Under the pieces are notes generated by a model that saw only the letters and a program-made list of their open reading frames with translations, did not search any database and had not been told where the DNA came from. This document shows, one piece after another, positions 1-7,061 of a DNA stretch of 12,702 nt (positions are counted from its first letter, which is position 1; every line of letters begins with the position of its first letter). Position numbers and translations under genes: made by a program. The stretch is from Smithella sp. D17 (GTDB lineage Bacteria > Desulfobacterota > Syntrophia > Syntrophales > Smithellaceae): positions 1 to 12,702 of the forward strand of contig JQOA01000008.1 in assembly GCA_000753945.1 (NCBI GenBank), written 5' to 3'.

Positions 1-1
1 T

Positions 2-937
2 CCACCGATAGTATCGTTGTTACACACGATGATCTATTCCGCTACTTCTACAGTGCCGTTCGCCAATGCCGAAACAGAGATGACCATTTTAAAAGCAGCC
101 GCAAGATGGGCATGGAAAGAAGCCGGTAATGATGCAGATGTAAATTTGATATATGAATATTTAGCAAAGTATCCAATGTATGCAGATAAAGAGTTAAAAG
201 AAGACAGCGGCGATAAAACAGTCTTTACGCAATCTGCAAGAATATTGGCCTACAATTTAAGAGATTTTACATCGGAAGGAACATACGGAAAATGGTTTTG
301 TGGCCGTTCTAACTTTGATATCTCCGCTGATGAATTCGTGGTGCTCGAATTAGAACATTTGAAACCAATTAAAGAATTATTCAAAGTAATCACCCTGCAA
401 GTTATTAACGCTGTTACACAGGATTTATACCTGTCAGATAGAAGCCGAAGGCGGTTAATCATATTTGATGAGGCCTGGCAGTTTCTTAAAGAAGGCCGTG
501 GCGCATTACAGGAAATTATTGAAGAAGGATACCGTCGTTCGAGAAAGTACAACGGGTCCTTTTCCGTAATATCTCAGAGTTGCCTTGATATTAAGCAATT
601 TGGTAGCGTCGGCGATGTCATTTTAGCAAACTCAGCTTTTAAGTTTTATTTGGAATCAGGAGATTTTGAAAAGGCAAAAGAAGAGAAAATAATTGACATG
701 GGAGAATTTGGAATGCAGCTGCTGAAATCGGTGAAATCAAACAGACCAAAATATTCCGAAATATTCATGGATACTCCCTATGGACAGGGAGTTGCGAGAT
801 TAGCAGTAGATCCTTTTAGTTATTATTTATTTACATCCGATGCGAAAGAAAAAGCCGAAATAGATCACATAGTGAAAGAAAAGGGGAAGGATTATGCAGA
901 GGCCATCGAAGAAATGGTTGAAAAGTATCGCAGTTAA
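2..937 (+). CDS. traC: TraC, F-type T4SS assembly ATPase (C-terminal part; 5' end outside window)
   Basis: TraC is the VirB4-class cytoplasmic or inner-membrane ATPase that powers pilus assembly in F-type secretion systems. About 312 residues are visible and the frame stays open to the left edge, so the TTG at 17 is not a real start. The Walker A region is not in the window. A Walker B motif, LIIFDEAW, lies at 455-478. It is followed by the family pattern of a helix rich in EE and RR (GYRRSRKYNG) and then SVISQS, which matches the sensor-like QS/Q motif of VirB4 and TraC proteins. The C-terminus (VDPFSYYLFTS, then a charged helix) is typical of TraC. The last 44 nt overlap the next gene. F TraC is about 875 aa, so roughly a third is seen. 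The family call is firm. Confidence 0.93.
   Translation, partial: PPIVSLLHTMIYSATSTVPFANAETEMTILKAAARWAWKEAGNDADVNLIYEYLAKYPMYADKELKEDSGDKTVFTQSARILAYNLRDFTSEGTYGKWFCGRSNFDISADEFVVLELEHLKPIKELFKVITLQVINAVTQDLYLSDRSRRRLIIFDEAWQFLKEGRGALQEIIEEGYRRSRKYNGSFSVISQSCLDIKQFGSVGDVILANSAFKFYLESGDFEKAKEEKIIDMGEFGMQLLKSVKSNRPKYSEIFMDTPYGQGVARLAVDPFSYYLFTSDAKEKAEIDHIVKEKGKDYAEAIEEMVEKYRS
881..890 (+). promoter_or_regulatory. Ribosome binding site inside the traC 3' end for the TraN-like gene
   Basis: The purine-rich stretch AAGGGGAAGG ends three bases before the ATG at 894. It is the best Shine-Dalgarno-like sequence near the start and favours ATG 894 over the in-frame TTG at 918. Because it lies within traC, translation of the two genes is probably coupled. 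Confidence 0.5.
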
Positions 938-3167
938 AATATGCATCCTTTTGCTTGTGGCATACCCATCTATTGTCTTGGCACAAAACGATGTAGAAAA
1001 ATCACGATCTGAAGCACAAAATGCCGCGGGCCGTGTTTATGAATACTTAGGGACAGGGGAGGCGATCAATCAAAATGCTGCTCAGCCGCTCACATCTTCA
1101 AAAACTCCGATGAAAACCATAGATCAATCTCAAAGTTTTTCTGCACAATTATCCTGCCCGTCATCATCAAAATTCGTGGATATTCTGGTGCAGCCGGGGA
1201 GTACAGGAGATTTAGAAATGGTGATGGTTATGCAGGACACAAACCTCGACGGAAAAATGGATTATCAATACAAGATGCCTTTTCCTGTATCTGGAATCTG
1301 CGGCAATGGCGTGATCCAGTGTGATGTGGGGACATGGCATAATTGTAAATATTGGAAGTGGGTAGCAGATAATCAGGGGAAAGTAAGTATTCAACAAACA
1401 GATCTGACAAAAATGGGCGGATGTTATTGCATAAACAGTTCCTGCGGAAATAACGTAGCGTGGTCGAACTTGCCATTGATACTGAAAGATTTAGGGGCTG
1501 GAGCAACAGGAGCAATAATGTCCACAAACCCTAAATACAGCATAACGGATGTTAAGGTAAGTGATGCGGAAATAACCTATTACAGCCAATCCCTCACTGA
1601 ATGCGGTACTCCTGGTTCAGCATCGGGCACAAACCCCGCAAATTATTATGCCGGAGGCATGACAGATGCACCGATTACCGGCGCATCCCAAGAGGAAGTG
1701 ACAACTGAGCAAACAGATCCCGACAGCATGTACAGCGTTATGAGTAACGCCATGCAATATCACAACACCCTGGGACAAATGGTCCAATGCAAAATTATGC
1801 GCAACATAACCATTACGCAACAAGTGACATGCCCCTATGGGAATGCAGCCCTGAATTCAGACAGTACGGTATGTACCGAAAATGGCAATAGCTGCTCCAG
1901 CTATTGCAGCACAGTAAGCGGCTGCCAGATAATAAAGAATCCGATCAATATCCAAGGTAATTGGTTTGGAGGGTGGTTATTCGGGTTATGGGGAAGCGGT
2001 CAAAATATTATAGGCGAGGGATTCGGTGTAGATGGAGCTATCATGACCATTCCAGGAGTTAATATGAGTGGCGGAACAAGCTCGATATACCCGGATTTTA
2101 TTATGGACATAAGAGGCAGCGGCGAAAATCTGCAAATTATACGCTGCACCAATATCAATATGGCTGATCACGTCAGAGAATATGGATGGGGTGTAATATA
2201 CGCATCAAATAAAGAAGACATCGTCTGCACGGTGGCCGGGGTGATAAACATTCCCGGAGCGACCATGACAATGGATGAAGATCCGTTAATTAAAGGCGGA
2301 CAGGGTCTGTACTATGTAGAGGGCGTATACGGGATTTCAGTAAATGGCAATAAAATATCCATTTTGCATAATGGGTATAACCCGTATTGGGATTATTACT
2401 ATTCAGGGACGTATTGGGATTCGTATTGGTGGGGGAGATATTGGGGGAATGATATCTATTTGTGGAAGCAATATTGTACCTATCCGGCATCACGGATAGA
2501 TACTATCAATGAATCAATAAATGATCAGTGCACTGCCCTTGAAGAAAACCCAAAATGTCAAATTCAGGATGAACAGGTTGATAATGTATATACATATAAA
2601 AATTATCAGCCGACAGGATTGATCCCCATAGCGACGTGCAAGGATTATAACGGTTTTTATTATCACAATATTTGCCGGGATTGGTGGGAAAAAGACCGGA
2701 CATACTTGTGTCAAGGCGACAGTAAGTTTGATTTTACCGATAGTATGAAGCGGGTAAATGAAGTTTATAAAACCACAAAGGATACAAATGGAATAGCGAC
2801 ATATACTGATTACAGGCAGGACGACAAAACAAAAACATGGCAGACGGAGGGCAATACTTTCGATTTGGGAGTAGCCCGAGCTCAACCTTACGATACCTGC
2901 AGCAAAGTTTGTAAAACAAGAAAACTAAAACAGGATACTCAGGCGACACAATCAGGGACAACCTCACAATACAGAAAGGATATAACTACCTATGAATTTT
3001 ATTATCGGCAGTGTTACCCGGAGGCGAATGTCTGTCCCGCGGGCGCCGGTGAAGAAATAATAAAGGACTGTCAATGTATTGATGAGTTCGCGGAAACTTT
3101 CACACTGCTGGAATCTCTCAAAGAGGCAGGTGAAGATGCAATATGTTCATCAGGGGCGAAGAAATGA
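894..3167 (+). CDS. TraN-like cysteine-rich secreted protein (first of two)
   Basis: This 757-residue protein resembles the larger TraN-type mating-pair stabilisation proteins, which are outer-membrane, disulfide-rich and contact the recipient cell. A signal peptide is clear: KK at 6-7, a hydrophobic core at about 13-25, and probable cleavage after VLA at 30. About 30 cysteines follow. Visible parts are a DxNxDGxxD loop at 115-123; a cysteine cluster at 136-184 (CGNG, GGCYC, NSSCGN); a glycine-rich stretch at 352-410; a very aromatic segment at 495-530; and a TraN-like core at about 537-607 (NDQCTALE, CRDWWEKDRTYLC). The conserved TraN C-terminal domain is absent and sits on the next gene instead. 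The gene overlaps traC by 44 nt and the next gene by 4 nt (ATGA). The TraN relationship rests on motif memory and is moderately sure; secretion and the gene itself are sure. Confidence 0.72.
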   Translation: MQRPSKKWLKSIAVKICILLLVAYPSIVLAQNDVEKSRSEAQNAAGRVYEYLGTGEAINQNAAQPLTSSKTPMKTIDQSQSFSAQLSCPSSSKFVDILVQPGSTGDLEMVMVMQDTNLDGKMDYQYKMPFPVSGICGNGVIQCDVGTWHNCKYWKWVADNQGKVSIQQTDLTKMGGCYCINSSCGNNVAWSNLPLILKDLGAGATGAIMSTNPKYSITDVKVSDAEITYYSQSLTECGTPGSASGTNPANYYAGGMTDAPITGASQEEVTTEQTDPDSMYSVMSNAMQYHNTLGQMVQCKIMRNITITQQVTCPYGNAALNSDSTVCTENGNSCSSYCSTVSGCQIIKNPINIQGNWFGGWLFGLWGSGQNIIGEGFGVDGAIMTIPGVNMSGGTSSIYPDFIMDIRGSGENLQIIRCTNINMADHVREYGWGVIYASNKEDIVCTVAGVINIPGATMTMDEDPLIKGGQGLYYVEGVYGISVNGNKISILHNGYNPYWDYYYSGTYWDSYWWGRYWGNDIYLWKQYCTYPASRIDTINESINDQCTALEENPKCQIQDEQVDNVYTYKNYQPTGLIPIATCKDYNGFYYHNICRDWWEKDRTYLCQGDSKFDFTDSMKRVNEVYKTTKDTNGIATYTDYRQDDKTKTWQTEGNTFDLGVARAQPYDTCSKVCKTRKLKQDTQATQSGTTSQYRKDITTYEFYYRQCYPEANVCPAGAGEEIIKDCQCIDEFAETFTLLESLKEAGEDAICSSGAKK
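2376..2483 (+). other. Aromatic-rich (Tyr/Trp) segment of the TraN-like protein
   Basis: Residues 495-530 of the 894-3167 product contain 11 tyrosines and 6 tryptophans in 36 positions. The coding DNA holds an imperfect micro-repeat of CGTATTGGG at 2383, 2410 and 2422, the last copy ending in T. The segment suggests a local expansion that made an exposed sticky or sugar-binding surface; that role is inference. Confidence 0.6.
3152..3156 (+). promoter_or_regulatory. Ribosome binding site deciding the start of the TraN C-domain gene
   Basis: AGGGG lies seven bases before ATG 3164, which forms an ATGA overlap with the stop of the previous gene. The upstream in-frame ATG at 3143 also has a possible AGGTGA at 3128-3133, but it would add MFIRGEE to the front of an otherwise standard signal peptide (MKKYFMVG), so 3164 is preferred. 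Confidence 0.5.
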
Positions 3168-5431
3168 AAAAATATTTTATGGTCGGCGTCATATTACTTA
3201 TATCGATTGTAGAAGGATATGCGAGCACTTGTGTCAAAGATATTAACGGCGACGGAGTGATCGATGCAAAAACGGAAAAATGGGATTGTCTGGCAACGGA
3301 GCCGCCCACATGCCCGCAGGATATGGTGAATTGCACAACTGCGGGCATAGCACTATCAGGGTCAATAACTTCAAGGCAAACGAATGTTAAAGATAAAATA
3401 GGTATAACAAAAGTAAGCGCCGACGATAGCGGATCGTCTTTAATGATCGATGGATGGATATGCAGCGATATAGCGTGTTCATCAGGAAACATAGGCTCAA
3501 TAAAAATTCAAAACGCGACTGTATCCGGGTCTGTCTCGGCGGACAAAATATCGAGAATGGTAGGCAACGCGTCCGATATTGAAATTTTCGGGTGTAATGG
3601 TGGAACATCATGCGCGGAAACAATGATCGGGAAGGTCAATATAGATGGCGCATCAATAACCGGATCAGCCGCGGCTGACGCAGGGCTTATATCAATAGTG
3701 GCCGGTGGCTCAACGCTGTCGATATCAGGAATGACATGCGGCAATTCGAGATGTTACCAAATAAGTGCCGGCACGTTATCAATTACAGGTTTTAATGAGG
3801 TATGCCCTGCCGGATCGCAACATTCATGCGTGGATGTAAGTGGAATAAAAAAATGCTCACCGCTGACCTGTAATGACGATACATACGGCGGGAAAGTAAG
3901 TGCAGGACAACAAATCTGCGTCAAAGATTTAAATCAAGATGGCAACATTGATTTTAGCACGGAGATGAGCGTATGCCAAAAATATAATAATCAATATTAT
4001 TGCCCATTACAAGCTCAGGATTGTACAAATCAAACAACAGCGCCGTTATGTCCTGCCGGAGGGAATGTAAATCTATCGACAAAAAAATGTGAAATAAATA
4101 TTAATAATAACTATAAGTGTCCTGGCACAGGCACTGTCTATCAAGACCAAAGCGAATGTAATTCCAATTGCACCCAGACAGGAACGATAAACGCCACACA
4201 AAATTACACCTGCTCAAGTAGCGGTAGCGTCTATCATGACCAAAGCAGTTGTACCGCAGGGTGCCCCCACACAGGAACCACCGCGCCCATAGTTAATTAC
4301 ACCTGTTCAGGAACGAGTACCGTATGCCAGACGGATGCAGATTGCAGTATTGTGACTCCGAAAAGATGCACTGCCGGAATAAACGGTTATAGATGTTACA
4401 TAAGAGGTTATTCAACAAGAACATATCCAACCCTGAGTTTATGTACTGCGGCCTGTAAAAAGACCACTTATGGAAGCTGTAACCAGAAAACTTATTCCTG
4501 TCCGAATGGTTATACCTATCAAAATAATACCTGCGTTAGGACAGCGAGCGCTAATTGCACCGGGCCTGCTTATACATGTCCGACTGACTATACGTTGCAA
4601 GGGAACATGTGTGTAAAAACAGTAAGCACGGCTTGTACCGGCCCAACCTATACCTGTCCAACCGGTTACAATCAGGGAGCAGGCAATACATGCACGGCGG
4701 TTCCGTTTTGTACAGTTGGGACATTAGATAATGCGACAATGCAATGTGTAACAGGCTTTACCTGCCCTCTGGGATCACAATTTAATTGCTTTCCGAATAC
4801 AGATAAAAACAACGTCATGCAGTGCAACAATATATCCTGTATCGACGGATCAACACAAAACCCAAATACAAATACCAGTGATAACTCGACTTATCATGAT
4901 GACGGACAGAAAGACGCGAATGGAAAGTGTTTAGGAACCATAATGATATTTAACGGGAAACCATTGGAATGCCGTCCTTCGGGAGTGAATACGAATTTCT
5001 TTAATTGTTGTGATCAATCGGATGGTAGTTTTTTAATGATTAAAAAGATGTGCGGAGAACCGGATACAGAATGCGTAGCCAAAGCGAGCACGGGCAGTTG
5101 TCATTTTATAGGTGATTACTGCAAGCAGGAATGGTGGCTGATCGGATGTGTCCAGAGGGCCAATGTGTTTTGTTGTTTTAATTCCATGTTAGCCAGAATT
5201 ATCCACGAACAAGGACGGCCGCAACTTCAATCATTTAACGGATGGGGATCGGTAGGAGCGCCGGATTGCCGTGGTTTTACGGAGGAAGAATTTTCCCATA
5301 TAGATTTCTCAAAAATAGATTTTTCAGAATATATAAATGCCACAAAAACGAAAATGGACAACAGAATGCAGACTATCCAAAATAAATTAACGCAACAAAA
5401 TAAAAGTAAAATTGAAGAAAAGATTCAATGA
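3164..5431 (+). CDS. traN: TraN, mating-pair stabilisation protein with duplicated repeat cassettes
   Basis: From ATG 3164 the product is 755 aa (762 aa from ATG 3143; residue numbers here use 3143). It has a signal peptide (MKKYFMVGVILLISIVEGYAS) and about 60 cysteines. The last 140 residues (592-730) are the TraN hallmark: GTIMIFNGKPLEC, NCC, GDYC, CCFNSMLARIIHEQGRPQL, PDCRGFTEEE and IDFSKIDFSE. TraN sits in the donor outer membrane and binds recipient surface proteins, for example OmpA in F. Ahead of this domain lie two cassettes. Each starts with a CVKDxNxDGxID module (30-64; 259-294) and ends with a CPxGSQ module (221-243; 541-566). The first filler is three roughly 42-aa repeats; the second is cysteine-rich 31-aa and 26-aa repeats. 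The tail (735-762) is a charged helix. F TraN is about 600 aa, so this form is long. It starts and ends with ATGA overlaps. Confidence 0.87.
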   Translation: MKKYFMVGVILLISIVEGYASTCVKDINGDGVIDAKTEKWDCLATEPPTCPQDMVNCTTAGIALSGSITSRQTNVKDKIGITKVSADDSGSSLMIDGWICSDIACSSGNIGSIKIQNATVSGSVSADKISRMVGNASDIEIFGCNGGTSCAETMIGKVNIDGASITGSAAADAGLISIVAGGSTLSISGMTCGNSRCYQISAGTLSITGFNEVCPAGSQHSCVDVSGIKKCSPLTCNDDTYGGKVSAGQQICVKDLNQDGNIDFSTEMSVCQKYNNQYYCPLQAQDCTNQTTAPLCPAGGNVNLSTKKCEININNNYKCPGTGTVYQDQSECNSNCTQTGTINATQNYTCSSSGSVYHDQSSCTAGCPHTGTTAPIVNYTCSGTSTVCQTDADCSIVTPKRCTAGINGYRCYIRGYSTRTYPTLSLCTAACKKTTYGSCNQKTYSCPNGYTYQNNTCVRTASANCTGPAYTCPTDYTLQGNMCVKTVSTACTGPTYTCPTGYNQGAGNTCTAVPFCTVGTLDNATMQCVTGFTCPLGSQFNCFPNTDKNNVMQCNNISCIDGSTQNPNTNTSDNSTYHDDGQKDANGKCLGTIMIFNGKPLECRPSGVNTNFFNCCDQSDGSFLMIKKMCGEPDTECVAKASTGSCHFIGDYCKQEWWLIGCVQRANVFCCFNSMLARIIHEQGRPQLQSFNGWGSVGAPDCRGFTEEEFSHIDFSKIDFSEYINATKTKMDNRMQTIQNKLTQQNKSKIEEKIQ
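3230..3334 (+). repeat. Ca-loop module, copy 1 (C-VKDxNxDGxID-...-C-...-CP-x5-C)
   Basis: Residues 30-64 of the traN product. Cysteines at 30 and 49 are 19 apart and enclose D33, N35, D37, G38, I40 and D41, an EF-hand or dockerin-like DxNxDGxID loop. CP at 57-58 and C64 follow. The same layout returns at 3917-4024 with identical C-to-C spacing of 19 and a final spacing of 7. Confidence 0.7.
3413..3790 (+). repeat. Three tandem ~42-residue repeats, solenoid-like, one Cys pair each
   Basis: Residues 91-216 of the traN product form three degenerate units: 91-130, 131-175 and 176-216. Each runs as an Ala-Asp start, then S-x-L/I-x-I-x-G, a short loop with two cysteines (107/112, 151/157, 199/204), then I-G-x-I/V-x-I, and ends in (V/I)-(S/T)-G. 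The alternating small and branched residues suggest a beta-solenoid with one disulfide per turn. The fold is inferred from the pattern only. Confidence 0.6.
3803..3871 (+). repeat. CPxGSQ module, copy 1
   Basis: Residues 221-243 of the traN product: CPAGSQHSC, then a spacer, C238 and C243 with SPLT between them. The matching copy at 4763-4840 reads CPLGSQFNC, spacer, C561 and C566 with NNIS between them. The DNA of the CPxGSQ part is also alike in the two copies, pointing to duplication rather than chance. Confidence 0.65.
3917..4024 (+). repeat. Ca-loop module, copy 2
   Basis: Residues 259-294 of the traN product. C259 and C278 enclose D262, N264, D266, G267, I269 and D270; CP follows at 287-288, then C294. 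It matches copy 1 at 3230-3334 in cysteine order and in the TE pair after the loop. Confidence 0.7.
4109..4390 (+). repeat. Cysteine-rich 31-residue (93-bp) tandem repeats
   Basis: Units start at NYKC (residue 323, nt 4109), NYTC (354, nt 4202) and NYTC (385, nt 4295), exactly 93 bp apart. The first two share VYxDQSxC and then a further C and TGT; the third is degenerate. The DNA is still similar between the first two copies (GTCTATCA followed by GACCAAAGC), so the duplication is fairly recent or is kept in step. A more remote fourth unit may follow around GYRC (residue 415). Confidence 0.7.
4493..4699 (+). repeat. Cysteine-rich 26-residue (78-bp) tandem repeats
   Basis: Units begin at YSCPNGYTYQ (residue 451), YTCPTDYTLQ (477) and YTCPTGYNQG (503), 26 residues apart. 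The first two run YxCPxxYTxQxNxC, then VxTxSxxCTGP; the third is partial. This is a second repeat family, distinct from the 31-residue units just upstream. Confidence 0.72.
4763..4840 (+). repeat. CPxGSQ module, copy 2
   Basis: Residues 541-566 of the traN product, the counterpart of 3803-3871. It directly precedes the linker to the TraN C-terminal domain and closes the second cassette. Confidence 0.65.
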
Positions 5432-6048
5432 GAAAAATAATAACATTCATAACGATAATATTAACAATCAGTATGCAAGGAGAAGCTTTGGCAAAGGATT
5501 TGGGAAAGTATGGCGCGACTTATCCTATAATCGAAGAAGATGCGATATCGCAGCTTAAAAAAGCTATTGCCAAGTATGATTGGGAAAAATTTAAAAGTAA
5601 ACAAAAAGAAAAAATTAAAAACTTTAAACCGAAAGACCTGGTGGATTTGCCGGTCGCAAAGGAAGACAAAGTATTTAAGGTTGATATGACCGGAGCCATA
5701 AAAGAGGACATAATCGGAAGAGACGGGAAAATTATCTATCCGAAGGGTTATAAATATAACCCTATGGAATATGTGTTTATGAGAAGAATAATTGTTTTTA
5801 TAAACGGCAAAGATGAAAAACAAATCGAATGGTATAAAAAATCTCCTTATCCAACGGACATGAGAACAATGCTCTTGATCACGGATGGGTCGTACCTGGA
5901 TGTAAGAAAGAAACTTAATACACTGACGGTATATTACGCAAACAGGGAAATAATCGAGAGGATGGGTATAAAAGCTGTGCCTTCCGTGGCTGTGCAAAAA
6001 GGAACAGAACTGGAAGTGCAGGAATACGCCCTCAAAAAAGAGAAGTAA
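5428..6048 (+). CDS. traW: TraW, F-type pilus assembly protein
   Basis: TraW is a periplasmic protein needed for F pilus assembly and works with TrbC and TraU. The 206-residue product is close to F TraW (210 aa). A signal peptide ends near LAK at 21-23, and the mature N-terminus carries the family motif KDLGKYGATYPI (23-34). A lysine-rich helix spans about 41-68. The conserved GRDGKIIYPKGYKYNP lies at 97-112, followed by IIVFINGKDEKQIEWY (121-136), and the C-terminal VPSVAVQKG (184-192) completes the TraW pattern. The start overlaps the previous stop as ATGA and the stop shares one base with the traU start (TAATG). No strong Shine-Dalgarno site is seen, so coupling to traN translation is likely. 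In F, trbI would lie just upstream of traW; it is not here. Confidence 0.93.
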   Translation: MRKIITFITIILTISMQGEALAKDLGKYGATYPIIEEDAISQLKKAIAKYDWEKFKSKQKEKIKNFKPKDLVDLPVAKEDKVFKVDMTGAIKEDIIGRDGKIIYPKGYKYNPMEYVFMRRIIVFINGKDEKQIEWYKKSPYPTDMRTMLLITDGSYLDVRKKLNTLTVYYANREIIERMGIKAVPSVAVQKGTELEVQEYALKKEK

Positions 6049-7061
6049 TGAGAAAAAAAGCAATTATAATATTATTAATAATCCTGTTTATACATCCCTT
6101 TAAGGCAAACGCCAAATGTCCGGACGATTCCGCATTAATGGATTTAATTAGTGCTATCTGTTGGGAGTGTATCTTTCCTATGTACATAGCCGGAGTAGCT
6201 ATAGACGCCGGATCGCACGTAAATGATATAACCGAAAGCGAAGCAATAACGGCATGTGTATGCCCGACAGTGGAACCTCCGTATGAAAGGGTAGGTATCA
6301 CAATATCATATTGGCCGGTATCCTATTATGTTGAAGTAGTGAAAGACCCTTATTGTTTTCCGAGTTTTGGTTTTGACATTAACAGCGGTGGTTCAATGTT
6401 AGATAGTTTGAAAAAAGGTGGTGGCGCGGAAATGGGTCATGAAGGCAATGAAACTTCTACCTTTGTGCAAGCTCATTTCTGGTATTTTTATATTCTGGGA
6501 TTGTTGGATGAAGCGCTCGATACGATGTGCATGGAAACGACATCAACAGACCTCGTAGGATTATCTGAAATAGATCCTTTGTGGCAAGATGATGAATTGG
6601 CCGTAATTATTCAACTCGAAGCGTATTTGTTTGCAAATTACGGGGCACAATTAACATGTATAGCTGACGCTATATCAGCCAATGTTGGATATTCAATATC
6701 TCCGCTATTTTGGTGTGTAGGATCGTCGGGGAGCCTGTATCCACTTACCGGACACGCTAATAATGATGATTTATTACAGGCGTATGAATTGATTGTTGGC
6801 CGGGCGATATTTAGAATGCATCGCCAGGCAGTTATATGTGACGCTGCCTGTTGGTATTGCCAGTGTCTGTACACCCCGATATGGATTAAACATCACTATC
6901 GTGATCAGATAGCCTGGCCTGTAAATGCCGGATTCTGCACTGCGTTAGGGGCTACCGATATAATGTGGGGACCGGGTAAGAATCCGCCCGATGTAAGCAG
7001 AATGGATAATTTAATATTTTTACTTTACAGGAAAAGAACATGTTGCATGGTTACCGAATAA
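6048..7061 (+). CDS. traU: TraU, F-type conjugative transfer protein
   Basis: TraU is a cysteine-rich periplasmic protein of F-type systems, more important for DNA transfer than for making pili. The product is 337 aa (F TraU about 330). A signal peptide ends at NA (residues 21-22) just before KC; there is no lipobox. Family marks in order are CWEC (38-41), CVCP (70-73), YWPVSYYVEVV (88-98), FWCVGSSGSLYPLTG (221-235), GRAIFRMHRQ (251-260), CQC (271-273), YRDQIAWPV (284-292) and MWGPGKNPP (306-314), ending with YRKRTCC (327-333). All are in place, so the gene looks functional. It starts on the last base of the traW stop and overlaps trbC by 22 nt. Confidence 0.95.
   Translation: MRKKAIIILLIILFIHPFKANAKCPDDSALMDLISAICWECIFPMYIAGVAIDAGSHVNDITESEAITACVCPTVEPPYERVGITISYWPVSYYVEVVKDPYCFPSFGFDINSGGSMLDSLKKGGGAEMGHEGNETSTFVQAHFWYFYILGLLDEALDTMCMETTSTDLVGLSEIDPLWQDDELAVIIQLEAYLFANYGAQLTCIADAISANVGYSISPLFWCVGSSGSLYPLTGHANNDDLLQAYELIVGRAIFRMHRQAVICDAACWYCQCLYTPIWIKHHYRDQIAWPVNAGFCTALGATDIMWGPGKNPPDVSRMDNLIFLLYRKRTCCMVTE
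7029..7036 (+). promoter_or_regulatory. Ribosome binding site for trbC within traU
   Basis: AGGAAAAG lies three bases before ATG 7040, inside the traU coding end. It supports this start; the nearby ATG at 7047 is out of frame. Confidence 0.5.

Noticed and set aside
17..19. TTG at 17 as the start of the first gene
   Set aside because: The frame is open to the left edge and the sequence is TraC from its first codon; the gene simply begins outside the window.
3118..3492. A minus-strand frame of 124 codons across the traN start
   Set aside because: It lies opposite the signal peptide and first module of traN and shows no protein-like pattern of its own.
4109..4699. A CRISPR-like array, because of regular 93-bp and 78-bp spacing
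   Set aside because: The copies are diverged, lie in one open frame with constant protein cysteine spacing, and have no unrelated spacers.
5461..6063. A 200-codon open frame on the minus strand across traW
   Set aside because: It is antisense to a well-recognised traW. Its translation is rich in Phe, Ile and Tyr, as expected from reading an A-rich gene backwards, and it has no recognisable domain.
6109..6122. A lipoprotein signal in TraU (ANAKC)
   Set aside because: Lysine just before the cysteine does not fit a lipobox; ordinary signal peptidase I cleavage after NA is more likely.
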